A stretch of DNA of 64,000 bases from RH-AL1 sp965277735 (lineage in GTDB: Bacteria > Pseudomonadota > Alphaproteobacteria > Rhizobiales > Beijerinckiaceae): NCBI GenBank assembly GCA_965277735.1, contig CBDIDO010000003.1, positions 3,038,001 to 3,102,000 on the forward strand, in the 5' to 3' direction. Every line of letters begins with the position of its first letter. The first letter of the stretch is position 1. Both the position numbers and the translations under genes were made by a program. This document shows, piece after piece, positions 8,782 to 17,013 of the stretch. Below the pieces are notes generated by a model. It was not told the DNA's origin, made no database searches, and saw only the letters and a program-made list of their open reading frames with translations.

Positions 8782-9015
8782 CTAGTGAAGTGTTGAAGAC
8801 GAAGACACGCTCGTGTGGCAATGCACATCGGCATAGACACCATAAACCTTACACAAGTCGCGGAAGGCGTAAGCCGTCCTACGATGATCGAAAGTCTTGA
8901 CGCGTGTTGTCACGCAGGTCGAGCCTTTTATCTTGAGCGGATCATCGCCAAACAACACCGTCCATACAGTCATCATCACCTCCGCGGCAGCCCAGAAAAC
9001 ATCCCTCGAAATCAT
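8782..9015 (-). CDS. Small hypothetical protein
   Basis: 77 residues if started at 9015; an internal ATG at 8976 (MMTVWTVLFGDDPLKIKG) is an equally good start. The middle (VKTFDHRRTAYAFRDLCKVY) looks protein-like, and the C-terminus is Ser/His-rich. No recognised family. It lies on the same strand between two small genes that have paralogues elsewhere in this window, which raises the chance that it is real. Confidence 0.4.
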   Translation of the reverse strand: MISRDVFWAAAEVMMTVWTVLFGDDPLKIKGSTCVTTRVKTFDHRRTAYAFRDLCKVYGVYADVHCHTSVSSSSTLH

Positions 9016-9073
9016 TCAGACCGTTATTTGTTGCAGAAGACCCGCCATTCAAATATGCAGAGCAGAATTATCG

Positions 9074-9292
9074 TTACCCCAAGCGGACCTCATCTCCGCT
9101 GAAGCTGGCGAATACGCCGTTCATCTCGGCTATAGCCAAGTTTTGCTCCATCTGGTTCAAAACCATCAAGGCAAACGGCAGAGCCGGATCCCCAGGCCGC
9201 ATGGCCGAAACGATCCGCTTTTGGATGGCGACCTTTCGGGCTGCATTGGCAGCCGGGGATCGAGTCGTATCTCTTGCATCCGATTGGCACAT
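9074..9292 (-). CDS. Small protein, paralogue of the one at 30898-31113
   Basis: 72 residues. The stretch IVSAMRPGDPALPFALMVLN then QMEQN closely matches VSSMLPDDPALPYARTVLRQ then MEQN of the protein at 30898-31113, so both are likely real. Predicted helical and soluble, with an acidic C-terminus. No family recognised. About 60-95 bases upstream of its start is an element (9346-9386) repeated before the small gene at 27262. Confidence 0.65.
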   Translation of the reverse strand: MCQSDARDTTRSPAANAARKVAIQKRIVSAMRPGDPALPFALMVLNQMEQNLAIAEMNGVFASFSGDEVRLG

Positions 9293-9598
9293 GAGAGACC
9301 GAGCAAAAACTGCGTTTCAAGCACATTAAACAAATCGTTTCCGAAGAAAACCCAAAAAAAGAGACGGCAAAGAATAGCGACTATGCGAAAGCACCGAGGG
9401 CGAGCGTCTATATCGGTGCGGGGCGTTCTTCCGGACTTAGGCGGGGCGAGGCCGCCAGCTGAGTCGGTGCCGGCGGCAAGGCTGACGATCGTCGGATAGG
9501 CGCCCGCGCATATCGGCTATTCAAGGTTGCCGAGTGCGATCGGCTATAAGCGCTGTAGGTTGGCTTGGCCGTTCTCTATCCCGCCCTGACGGCCTCTT

Positions 9599-9634
9599 GG
9601 GCCGCGCCCCGCCCCAAGGCGCGGCCCCTTTTTT
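9599..9634 (+). terminator. Strong rho-independent terminator
   Basis: A 10-bp perfect GC stem (GGGCCGCGCC pairing with GGCGCGGCCC), a 9-base loop, then a run of six T. No plus-strand protein gene ends just upstream, so it may end a small RNA transcribed from the preceding 200 bases, or simply shield the gene at 9652. Confidence 0.75.
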
Positions 9635-9651
9635 GCGCTCGCGAGGTGTGA

Positions 9652-9819
9652 GTGACAAATCACTTTTCTGAATCGTTCGCGGTAGCTTCGCCCTCGCGTG
9701 TTGAGGAGCTGATAGCGCAACTGATCCACGAGCCCGACAGCCTTAGCGAAGCTGATTTGATGGAATTGGCGAAAGGCGTTCTAGAACGCCTGCTTCGAAA
9801 ACGAACGGTGGTGCGGTAG
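9652..9819 (+). CDS. Small acidic-helical protein (55 residues)
   Basis: GTG start at 9652, stop TAG at 9817-9819. The protein is strongly helical and amphipathic: RVEELIAQLIHEPDSLSEAD, then LMELAKGVLERLLRKR. The composition is far from random for this GC content, and it lies immediately after a strong terminator. No family recognised. Cytosolic, possibly a small regulatory or partner protein; that is only a guess. Confidence 0.5.
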   Translation: MTNHFSESFAVASPSRVEELIAQLIHEPDSLSEADLMELAKGVLERLLRKRTVVR

Positions 9820-9955
9820 AAAAATTCCGGGTTTCAAATCAAATCTTCTTCGGTCGTTTTTTTTCTTAGAACTTTCATCCGCCAAGTCCGTTGGGCCGTC
9901 AGTATCCCTTGGGCGACAATCCCGTTGCTCCGAGGTGATAACTGGAGAACATCTT

Positions 9956-10222
9956 ATGATAGTTTCGAAAAATATTGCCGCCGTCGCAGCAATTGCGGTC
10001 ATTTTTTCGTCGTCGATCGCATTTGCGCAAACCGGAACGGCGACTGGCGGTGGCGCCGAAGGTTCAACGTCAAGCGCGACCGGCATGAGCGGCGGAATGA
10101 AGGGCGGCGGCATGAAGTCGGATGGCATGCAGGGTGGCATGTCGAAGTCGGATAGCATGAAGGGCGGCATGCAGTCGGGCGGCATGAAATCCGACAACGG
10201 GATGACCGAAAAAAAGATGTAA
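9956..10222 (+). CDS. Met/Gly/Ser-rich small exported protein
   Basis: 88 residues from the ATG at 9956, which begins a good signal peptide (MIVSKNIAAVAAIAVIFSSS, cleaved after AFA). The mature part is low complexity: GMSGGMKGGGMKSDGMQGGM and similar units, with Met every 4-6 residues. This resembles Cu(I)-binding Met-rich segments. It is one of four such proteins in this window (with 1142, 18613 and 20634). No catalytic domain. Confidence 0.7.
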   Translation: MIVSKNIAAVAAIAVIFSSSIAFAQTGTATGGGAEGSTSSATGMSGGMKGGGMKSDGMQGGMSKSDSMKGGMQSGGMKSDNGMTEKKM

Positions 10223-10339
10223 TCGGTTCGAGGACAGCCATCGCTGGTCCCCCAAGAGCCGGCAGTGGCCTAGGGCCGTCGTGTCATAATCCTTCACGGC
10301 GGCCCGCTTATAATTCTAACGTTTTCAAAGTTGGTATGT

Positions 10340-10690
10340 TTGCTATGCCCGCCGCAAACCGGCGGCAGGCAGCGCTGTAATGAGGCCGAGGTCTCGAGGC
10401 TTGAGTTCATCTGTCACGGAGGGACCTGGGGTTTAAGGTAGCGACAATTCGCGAGCTGCTTCAGCTCTCGTCTCAGCCTAAGAGATCATACGCCGAGGTT
10501 GATGCAATCGCGCGCCATCACATCGGCGAGGTAGAACGGCGCATCGGGAAGCTGCAGGTCTTGGCAGCTAATTTCGTCGAATGGTCGACGTGCGCTGCCA
10601 CGGCCGAATCAGCGAATGTCGTGTCACCAAGTTCCAAGTCCGCGCCGATCATCGCCAATGCGAACACGGGCGGCATTGGGCGCCTCGAGC
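10340..10690 (+). pseudogene. Decayed MerR-family regulator (C-terminal two thirds)
   Basis: Three frames must be joined. The first gives EAEVSRLEFICHG, the second DLGFKVATIRELLQLS followed by RSYAEVDAIARHHIGEVERR, and the third HGRISECRV. Together they read as the second helix of a MerR DNA-binding domain, the dimerisation helix and the start of a Cys metal site of the CadR/ZntR kind. The N-terminal winged helix is missing or unrecognisable. It lies beside a Co/Ni-type exporter on the opposite strand, so it may once have regulated a metal gene. Confidence 0.6.
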
Positions 10691-10725
10691 TGACGACTGG
10701 CCGCCCCGGAAGGTGGCGTAGCTTT

Positions 10726-11991
10726 TTATGCCCGCCGGGTGACCTCCACGGTCAGATGCGACAGGGATGGGAAGCTCGCAAGCTTGTGTCGGTAGAAGTC
10801 AGCCTCGCGGGCGTTTGCCGTGAAAATCGAAACGATAGCGCCCAGATGGCCGGGTCCAAGTCGCCACACGTGCAGATCGGCGACCTTGTCTCCGTCGGCC
10901 TCGATCACCTGGCGAACCTTCGCCGTCAGCTTGGGCTCCGGATTGATGTCGAGAAGGATGGCGCCCGTGTCGCGGATTAGGCCGAAGGACCAGCTGGCGA
11001 TGACGAACGCGCCGATGATGCCGGCGAGCGGATCCATCCAGTTCCAGCCGAAGGCACGCGCCAACACGAGACCCGCGATCACCAAGACGGAGACCGCCGC
11101 ATCGGCGATAACGTGCACGACAGCCGCGCGCATATTGTTGTCGCGGTGCGCGGCACCCTTCGCGTCGCTGTGGTCATGCTCCTCGAAGAGGACAGGGTAA
11201 CTCTCCGGCCCGATCCTCACGTTTGCTGTAAAGGCGTGCGGCTCCGGGATCTCGTCGAGCGATTCCAGGTATCTGCCGCGATCAATCATCGCGAACGTCC
11301 TGCGGTCGCCGTCCAGACGCACGGTCTCGACGGTCGCCCCGAGCATCGTATTAGCCTGCGCTAGCTGAGCACGAAGCCGAAACCGAGGTGGTACGCCGCC
11401 CTCGAAGACCTCGAGCGTGACGACCCCTTTCTCCGTTGTGATCCGACGGCGACCGTCGTGATGAGCGTCATGGCCATGATCGTGCGAATGACCGTGGCTG
11501 TGCCCATGATGGTGGTCGCCGCCAGCGCTAAGCAGCCAAGCGCTTGCGATGTTCACTGCGAGGCCAACACACGCGATCGGGATGGCCTCGGTGAAATTGA
11601 TAGGCACCGGCGCGAAAAAGCGGCTGACGGCCTCGTAACCGATCAAAATGGCTATCATGGCGAGGATGATCGCGCTTGTGAACCCGGCGAGGTCGCCGAG
11701 CTTGCCTGTCCCGAACGTGAAGATCGGGTTCGCAGCGTGTCGGCGCGCATAGGTGTAGGCAAGGGCCGCGAGCAGCAAGGCCCCGGCGTGCGTGCTCATG
11801 TGCAAGCCGTCCGCGACGAGAGCGATCGAGCCGAAGAACAGGCCGCCGACGATCTCGGCGACCATCATGGTTCCGCAGAGCCAAATCACCGCCCAGGTCT
11901 TGCGTTCGCTCTTCGCGTGGGTCTCGCCCAGAAAGACGTGGTCGTGGACGGGACCAGGGATTGAATCAGGATTTTCCATCGACAAACTCAC
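10726..11991 (-). CDS. dmeF: DmeF-like cation diffusion facilitator (Co/Ni exporter)
   Basis: 421 residues from the GTG at 11991, which overlaps the stop of the regulator gene upstream; ATG at 11979 is an alternative start. The N-terminus (HDHVFLGETHAKSER), then TM helices with FGSIALVADGLHMSTHAGAL carrying the metal-site Asp/His, a His-rich loop (HHHGHSHGHSHDHGHDAHH) and a second metal site near AAVVHVIADAAVSVL fit the CDF family, and the DmeF branch in particular. An extra soluble segment of about 110 residues lies between the His loop and the fifth helix (near 175-285), longer than in ordinary CDF proteins. It exports divalent metal from the cytosol in exchange for protons. Confidence 0.85.
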   Translation of the reverse strand: MSLSMENPDSIPGPVHDHVFLGETHAKSERKTWAVIWLCGTMMVAEIVGGLFFGSIALVADGLHMSTHAGALLLAALAYTYARRHAANPIFTFGTGKLGDLAGFTSAIILAMIAILIGYEAVSRFFAPVPINFTEAIPIACVGLAVNIASAWLLSAGGDHHHGHSHGHSHDHGHDAHHDGRRRITTEKGVVTLEVFEGGVPPRFRLRAQLAQANTMLGATVETVRLDGDRRTFAMIDRGRYLESLDEIPEPHAFTANVRIGPESYPVLFEEHDHSDAKGAAHRDNNMRAAVVHVIADAAVSVLVIAGLVLARAFGWNWMDPLAGIIGAFVIASWSFGLIRDTGAILLDINPEPKLTAKVRQVIEADGDKVADLHVWRLGPGHLGAIVSIFTANAREADFYRHKLASFPSLSHLTVEVTRRA

Positions 11992-12265
11992 TTGAGGTAG
12001 GTGCGCACGACTTCCAGCAGTTGCTCGGCCGCAACGCTGTTAAGGGCGCCAGGGTGCTTATCGTTGTCGACGAGATGACAGCACACGTGATCCGCGACGA
12101 CCTCGGCCATCAAACGGGCAGTCGCTCCACGAACACCCGCGATCAGGTGAAGGACCTTGTCGCAGCCAATTTCATCTTCAAGGGCCGCTCGATTGCCTCG
12201 ACTTGGCCGCGGAGGCGACGGACGCGAGCTAGTAGCTTCTTTTTCTCGTGGAGCGTATGAGACAC
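11988..12265 (-). pseudogene. dmeR: DmeR-like metal-sensing repressor (CsoR/RcnR family) with one frameshift
   Basis: From a GTG at 12265 one frame gives SHTLHEKKKLLARVRRLRGQ then VEAIERP, the start of the CsoR/RcnR/FrmR family. Near 12184 the frame breaks; the next frame gives ALEDEIGCDKVLHLIAGVRG then DHVCCHLVDNDKHPGA and the normal end VVRTYLK. One missing G in CGGCCC would explain it. The Cys, His residues of the metal site are still visible. It is upstream of and overlaps dmeF, as in DmeRF operons of rhizobia. Either a recent loss of repression or a sequencing error. Confidence 0.75.
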
Positions 12266-13123
12266 AGGCCGCGATTAGCATAGGCCCCCTCCCTATACAA
12301 CTACGATAGATCGCACTGAGAGTGTTACGAGCTCCTCGCCCTCCACCGCGTTTATTTGCGGTGTTTAAACGCCCCATCGACAGCAAAAAAGCTCACAGCA
12401 CCAGTGGGGAGAAATCACCGACAGACCAAATGCGGTGCCACAAGCCGCAGGACGCGGGACTGGTTGCCGTGATCTTCTGCGGATCCGAGCTAGTGACCGT
12501 GGCCGTCAGCTCAGCGTGTCGACCGCACCGTTCGGGAGAACGCCGACCGTCAAATTACTCGTTGCAGGATGATAAGTGCCTGCAAGGCGGAGCGCCAAGC
12601 GTCGCCTTTGCGCGCGGAGCCTCGCCCGATCGAGGGCACAGTCGCGACCTAAGTGCTGGCGCGGATGATCTTCGCGCTCGAGCGGGTCGACGCAGCTCGG
12701 CGTCGACGAGCCTGCGCAGATCGAGCAGAAAATCGTACGAAACCTTACCAATCTATGGCTGGACTTCGGACCTTTGACCTGCACGCGCGCTTCACGAGCA
12801 TTGGAGCTGCGATCTTTGAAGCCTGTTAGAAAGCTATGGCGTGATGAATAGTAGTCGGTCGGCGACCTGGACGGTTGAACCTGCTGGGTCGCAAGAAGAC
12901 GCTCATGCCCGCGTGCCATTGCCGCCGCAAGCCAATCGGCGAGACGTAAGGTTTCGGCGCTGCAAGGTACCGCCGCGCGGAACGCGTGCGTCATAGCGAG
13001 CGACGGGCGTGTATCGGATGACAGAGTCCTTGGAAGAAACTTAGGTCGCACAGGTGCGGCGTCGTATCTCTTGTCAGCACATGTCAATCAAGTGCAGGGG
13101 GTGCCTCCCTTTCGGATCGCACC
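12266..13123. other. Long intergenic region with no confident gene
   Basis: About 860 bases between divergent dmeR and the Nramp-like gene. Minus-strand frames here are open (one spans 12506-13087) but Arg/Ser-rich; a short internal piece, AETLRLADWLAAAMARGHER, looks protein-like and may be a relic. I see no manganese riboswitch fold and no obvious operator. Confidence 0.3.
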
Positions 13124-14368
13124 ATGACCAACGTTCTGTACTATCCGCGCCACCCTCGAAGCAGCTTGCGCCGCTTCCTCGCAGTGGCGGGTCCTGGGAT
13201 CGTCGTCATGTTGGCCGACACGGATGCGGGTTCGGTGGTAACAGCAGCTCAGAGCGGCGCCCAATGGGGTTACAAGCTTCTCGCTTTCCAGTTCACTCTG
13301 ATCCCAATCCTCTATCTCGTCCAAGAACTGACAGTGCGCCTAGGTATCGTAACACGCGAAGGCCACGCCGCACTGATCCGGCGACATTTCGGCCGCAGCT
13401 GGGCTTGGGTCTCGGTTGCAACCTTGATGATTGCCTGCGTTGGTGCCCTTCTGACGGAGTTCGCCGGCCTGGCAGGTATCGGCGACATGCTGGGGGTGCC
13501 CACATCTGCGACCATGGGCTTAGCGGTCGTGACGCTGACGCTCATTGCTATCACCGGTTCCTACCGCAGCGTGGAACGCATCGCTCTGGCGATTGGACTT
13601 TTTGAGCTTGCCTTCCTCGTGGTCGCGGTCATTGCGCATCCAACCATGAGCGAGCTGGCGCGAGATACGGTAACCATCCCGATCGCGGATCCGAAATACC
13701 TGCTGCTTGTTTCCGCTAACATCGGCGCTGTGATCATGCCGTGGATGGTGTTCTATCAACAGTCCGCCGTCATCGAAAAGGGCCTCGTCGAGGCAGACCT
13801 GCCCGCGGTTCGTGCTGATACGGCAGTGGGTTCAGTTGTGACGCAGCTTATTATGGCAGCGGTGCTCGTTGCCACCGCCGCGGCTCTGTCACACGGGCCA
13901 GCCAAATCGCTCGACACGGTGCAGCAGATTGCTGATGCCCTGACCGGCGTGCTCGGTGCGACGGCCGGCCGTCTATGCTTCGGTCTTGGCGTCGCCGGTG
14001 CAGCCATCGTGGCGGCCATCGTCGTGACACTCACAGCAGCGCGCACGCTCGGCGAACTGCTGGGCTACGAGCATTCCCTCGATAAGCCGCTCGTTGAGGC
14101 GCCGTGGTTCTATGCCATCTATGCCTTGACCCTCGTCGCCGGTGCGCTGGTGGTTCTGTCGGGCGCAAGCCTCGTGCAGCTTTCGGTCTATGTGCAGGTC
14201 ATGAACGCTATGCTGCTGCCGATCGTGCTTGGCTTCTTATACCTCCTGGCGCGGCGGTTGCCGGCGCCCTATCGGCTGCAGGGCACACCTGCTGTCGTCA
14301 CAGCGGTCTTCATGGCTATCACGGTACTGCTCGGGCTCTACTCAGGTCTTGCCGGACTCTTCAGCTAG
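13124..14368 (+). CDS. Nramp-superfamily divalent metal transporter
   Basis: 414 residues with about eleven hydrophobic helices. The first helix contains ADTDAGSVVTAAQSGAQWGY, in the place of the DPGN motif of canonical Nramp/MntH proteins, and the sixth-helix region contains NIGAVIMPWMVFYQQSAV, in the place of the usual MPH motif. These changes place it among Nramp-related proteins with altered metal preference rather than standard MntH. Substrate (Mn, Mg, Fe or another) cannot be told. It stands alone between two long non-coding stretches, with GATCGCACC just before the ATG and no strong ribosome site. Confidence 0.8.
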   Translation: MTNVLYYPRHPRSSLRRFLAVAGPGIVVMLADTDAGSVVTAAQSGAQWGYKLLAFQFTLIPILYLVQELTVRLGIVTREGHAALIRRHFGRSWAWVSVATLMIACVGALLTEFAGLAGIGDMLGVPTSATMGLAVVTLTLIAITGSYRSVERIALAIGLFELAFLVVAVIAHPTMSELARDTVTIPIADPKYLLLVSANIGAVIMPWMVFYQQSAVIEKGLVEADLPAVRADTAVGSVVTQLIMAAVLVATAAALSHGPAKSLDTVQQIADALTGVLGATAGRLCFGLGVAGAAIVAAIVVTLTAARTLGELLGYEHSLDKPLVEAPWFYAIYALTLVAGALVVLSGASLVQLSVYVQVMNAMLLPIVLGFLYLLARRLPAPYRLQGTPAVVTAVFMAITVLLGLYSGLAGLFS

Positions 14369-15134
14369 GCTCGCTGCGAGAGGAAACGTCAGCTTCGGGG
14401 CATGAGCGCCTCAGATTGGCGCGTAGTAGGCAGGCAACGAGTTGAGCAACGATCGGAAACCAGTCGTTTCTAAGGTCCCGCAAACGTCGTGCTCTCAGGA
14501 ACGGGCTGTCGCTCCCTTCAACCCCTCCGCGCTTTGCACGCGACCTTCAATCGCCCTTTTCAGGTAGCCGCATTTTTATGATGTCGCTTTGGGAGGTGAC
14601 CCTTCACCGGCACGAGGTGGCCTCAAGCGCGTATCAATACCCCTCCCCCGCTTGCGCCGGAGCGGTGCCGCAGGCCCAGGTCCACGACGTAGTCGAGCGC
14701 ACCTTGCAGGCGGCACCGATGCCGTCACGCACTAAGTCAGCAAGGACGTTCGCGCCGTCGACCGGGTGGTCAACCTCTTTAGAAAGGGCTTTCGGCATCC
14801 GAGATGTTGAAGGCGGCGAGCACCGCAGCCTTTATCGCGGTCGAGACGGGCCGGCGCGTGCGTGTTGTGCCGTTGCAGACCACGTCGCGCTCCGCCGCAG
14901 GATCAACGGCGCCGGGCTTCATCCTCGGATGGAGCAGCGACGGCGGCTGGGCGGTCCGGGCTCGCGCGCTGAGAATGGCGATGATGGAAGCATTGAGGAT
15001 CGAGGCAGACCGCATTCGGCGAGGATGCCGGATCCTGCGTTGTGGAGCTGTCGCCGCTATTCACTACATCGGGCCAAGAAACTTGCCGGTGATTGTGAAC
15101 TCGACCAAAGATGATCGTTGGAGGTTCTGAGCAG
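14369..15134 (+). other. Gene-poor stretch with an IS630-family transposase relic at about 14650-14790
   Basis: Between the Nramp gene and the coiled-coil gene I find no intact gene. At about 14665-14720 the plus strand encodes AVPQAQVHDVVERTLQAAP, nearly the same as VPQAKVHAVVERTLQAPPG of the damaged IS630-type transposase at 24083-25229, so it is a short relic of a similar element. The frame open at 14804-15130 is Arg/Ala-rich and unconvincing as a gene. Confidence 0.5.
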
Positions 15135-15611
15135 TTGAGCGACGACTTACCCGCTATAGATCGCGGCTTGCTACGCCGTTTGGATTGGGCTCGCACGAGC
15201 GAGGAGACGCGAGAGCCTTTGGCGCCGCTTCCGGCGCCTTACGCGCCGACCTCGCGCGCCGACATCTCCGGTGTCCTCGAGGCGGTCCAGTTCGCAGCGT
15301 CGTCGATGAGTGCGATGGCAGAACGCATCGAGCAGCTCGAAGCGCACAGCCAGGCCTTCGAGGTGTCGAACCGCGAACTTGAGGTGCAGGGCGCGCAATT
15401 CGCCGCGGAACTTAGCGGTATCAATCAGCAACGCGACGCGCTGGCTGCGGACCTCGAATCAGAGCAACAGCGCTATCGCGAACTCGAGACCCGTGTCGCG
15501 CAGCACGTTTCGCGATCGGCGGGTCTTGAGCGCGATCTCGGCATCGCGCGCGCTGATCTTTCGAAGATCGCCGAGGTCGTGAAACGCGCTTTGGGCGTAC
15601 TGAAGGGCTAG
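15135..15611 (+). CDS. Coiled-coil protein of unknown function
   Basis: 158 residues from TTG 15135, chosen because GGAGG lies 9 bases upstream; ATG 15111 in the same frame has no ribosome site. After a Pro-rich part (PLAPLPAPYAPTSRADISG) nearly all the rest is heptad-like coiled coil (MAERIEQLEAHSQAFEVSNR, then ALAADLESEQQRYRELETRV), ending in KRALGVLKG. Soluble and presumably dimeric. No domain recognised. Its stop codon TAG lies over the TA target of the IS630 element that follows; after excision the stop would be the same. Confidence 0.7.
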   Translation: MSDDLPAIDRGLLRRLDWARTSEETREPLAPLPAPYAPTSRADISGVLEAVQFAASSMSAMAERIEQLEAHSQAFEVSNRELEVQGAQFAAELSGINQQRDALAADLESEQQRYRELETRVAQHVSRSAGLERDLGIARADLSKIAEVVKRALGVLKG

Positions 15612-15623
15612 AGCATTTTCCCA

Positions 15624-16228
15624 TCAGGTGGCGTCGTATCCTGCGGCAGCGAGGTAGGCTTGGCATTCGGCCGGCCCGAAGCGCTCGATTGCTTCCGCGA
15701 TGGTCTTCCAGAGCGCCGTGATGGTTCGTGGTGCGGCGGCGCGCAGCAGGGCCTTCAGCTTCGCGAACGCCATCTCGATCGGGTTGAAGTCCGGCGAGTA
15801 GGCCGGCAGGTAGAGCAGCTTCGCCCTCGCCGCCTCGATCGCCTCGCGGACGCCGTCCACCTTGTGCGCCGGCAGGTTGTCCATCACCACGATGTCGCCG
15901 GGGCGCAGCTCCGGCACGAGCACCGTCGTCACGTAGGCGCGGAAGGCCGGCCCGTCCATCGCGCCGTCGATGAGCATCGGCGCCACGAGACCGCGGGTGG
16001 TGAGGCCGGCGGTGAAGGTCGTCGTCTTCCAATGGCCGTGCGGCACCGCGGCCCGGCAGCGCTCGCCTCTCGGCGCCCGTCCTCGCAGGCGCGCCATCTT
16101 GGTCGTCGCGCCCGTCTCGTCGATGAAGACGAGCGTGTCGGGATCGAGGTCGAGCTGGCCTTCGAACCAGGCCTCGCGCGCCGCCTTCACGTCGGCGCGC
16201 TGCTGCTCGGCGGCGTGCGCGGTCTTTT
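15624..16228 (-). CDS. IS630-type transposase, second frame (DDE catalytic part)
   Basis: About 200 residues in the -1 frame relative to the first part. All three catalytic blocks are present: LVFIDETGATTKM (first Asp), DIVVMDNLPAHKV (second Asp) and YSPDFNPIEMAF (Glu). It is probably made only as a fusion with the upstream frame by slippage at the A7 run. No internal stop is seen, so the element may still be mobile. Confidence 0.8.
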
Positions 16229-16570
16229 TTTATACGTGATGCCGCGCCGGTCGAAGAAGCGCCAGATCGTCGTGAGGCCGAAGCGCGCATCGCGCGCGTC
16301 GATCAGCTTCGTGCGCAGGTCCTCGAGCGTGACGTCGGGAGCGGCCGCGACCTCGGCGAGGATGAAGTCGGCATGCGCCTCGATGCGGTGCGACCGGCGA
16401 TCGCCGCCCTGGCGCGCCGGCGCCAGGTTGCCGGACGCCTTGCGCCGGCACCAGCGGATCGCGGTCGTCGGGCTGACCGAGAAGCGGGCCGCCGCCTGGC
16501 GCCGCGAAAGGCCGCCATCGACGACGGCGACGACGCGTTCACGAAGATCGAGCGACAACGGCTGGCCCAT
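16187..16570 (-). CDS. IS630-type transposase, first frame (DNA-binding part)
   Basis: 127 residues beginning MGQPLSLDLRERVVAVVDGG, with a helix-turn-helix of the Winged-helix/Psq type (LSRRQAAARFSVSPTTAIRW), then a second HTH region ending FFDRRGITYKKRP. It ends shortly after a run of seven A (complement of 16225-16231), a likely slippery site for -1 frameshifting into the catalytic frame. Confidence 0.8.
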   Translation of the reverse strand: MGQPLSLDLRERVVAVVDGGLSRRQAAARFSVSPTTAIRWCRRKASGNLAPARQGGDRRSHRIEAHADFILAEVAAAPDVTLEDLRTKLIDARDARFGLTTIWRFFDRRGITYKKRPRTPPSSSAPT

Positions 16571-16762
16571 GCGTGCCGGCCTCCTCGCGCCAGCACGAAG
16601 CTTGAATCAGGCCGCAGCCGATTCGGGAATCCCACCACGAGTCCCGCCGATCGGAAAGTGCTCTAGCGGAGTAGGAACGACACGGCAAGTGATCTGCAAA
16701 GGCATTAAGCAGCCTAAATGGTCGGATGTTCCCGGATGGGAATAACAACGACGCTCGCGACG

Positions 16763-16793
16763 TTGTTTAGGTACGGTACCGTACACTGATAAT
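16763..16793 (+). promoter_or_regulatory. MerR-type promoter/operator with 19-bp spacer
   Basis: TTGTTT (16763-16768) and GATAAT (16788-16793) are separated by 19 bases, 2 longer than normal, and the spacer holds a perfect 14-bp palindrome, GTACGGTACCGTAC (16771-16784). This is the classic architecture of MerR-activated promoters. It reads into the truncated MerR gene that starts 95 bases downstream, as in autoregulated metal operons. Confidence 0.7.
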
Positions 16794-16887
16794 GTTCGTA
16801 TCGTTAACTACTGGCAGTTCTAGACATGTCGATTGCTTGTGTCATATGTTTAAGCATTCAGTTGATGTGGAAGCGGGAGGCTGATCC

Positions 16888-17013
16888 ATGCCCTACAATA
16901 TCTCCGAGCTGGCAGCTCGGTATGATGTGTCCTATCGGACGTTGCGCTTCTACGAGCAGATAGGTCTACTTTCGCCTTCGAGGGGATGTAACATCGCGCC
17001 TTTACTTACCTAA
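16888..17013 (+). pseudogene. MerR-family regulator cut short by an IS3-type insertion
   Basis: ATG 16888 follows a GGGAGG ribosome site. The first 33 residues are an intact MerR winged helix (ISELAARYDVSYRTLRFYEQ, then IGLLSPSRG). At about 16984 the sequence turns into the end of an IS3-type element and the frame stops at 17013. The rest of the regulator is not found on the far side of the IS relic. It is similar to the decayed MerR gene at 7994. Confidence 0.75.

Larger units (their letters stand above)
15611..16663 (-). mobile_element. IS630-family element, apparently intact (about 1053 bp)
   Basis: Left end CTAGAGCATTTTCCCATC and right end (read inwards) CTAGAGCACTTTCCGATC form near-perfect inverted repeats. 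Both ends are flanked by TA (15609-15610 and 16664-16665), the usual IS630/mariner target duplication. Inside are two minus-strand frames that together make one DDE transposase. Confidence 0.85.

Noticed and set aside
12990..13123. Possible riboswitch before the Nramp-like gene
   Set aside because: No conserved yybP-ykoY/manganese fold or M-box could be recognised by eye.
15660..16745. 361-codon open frame on the plus strand over the IS630 element
   Set aside because: Antisense shadow of the transposase, Arg/Ser-rich, no domain.
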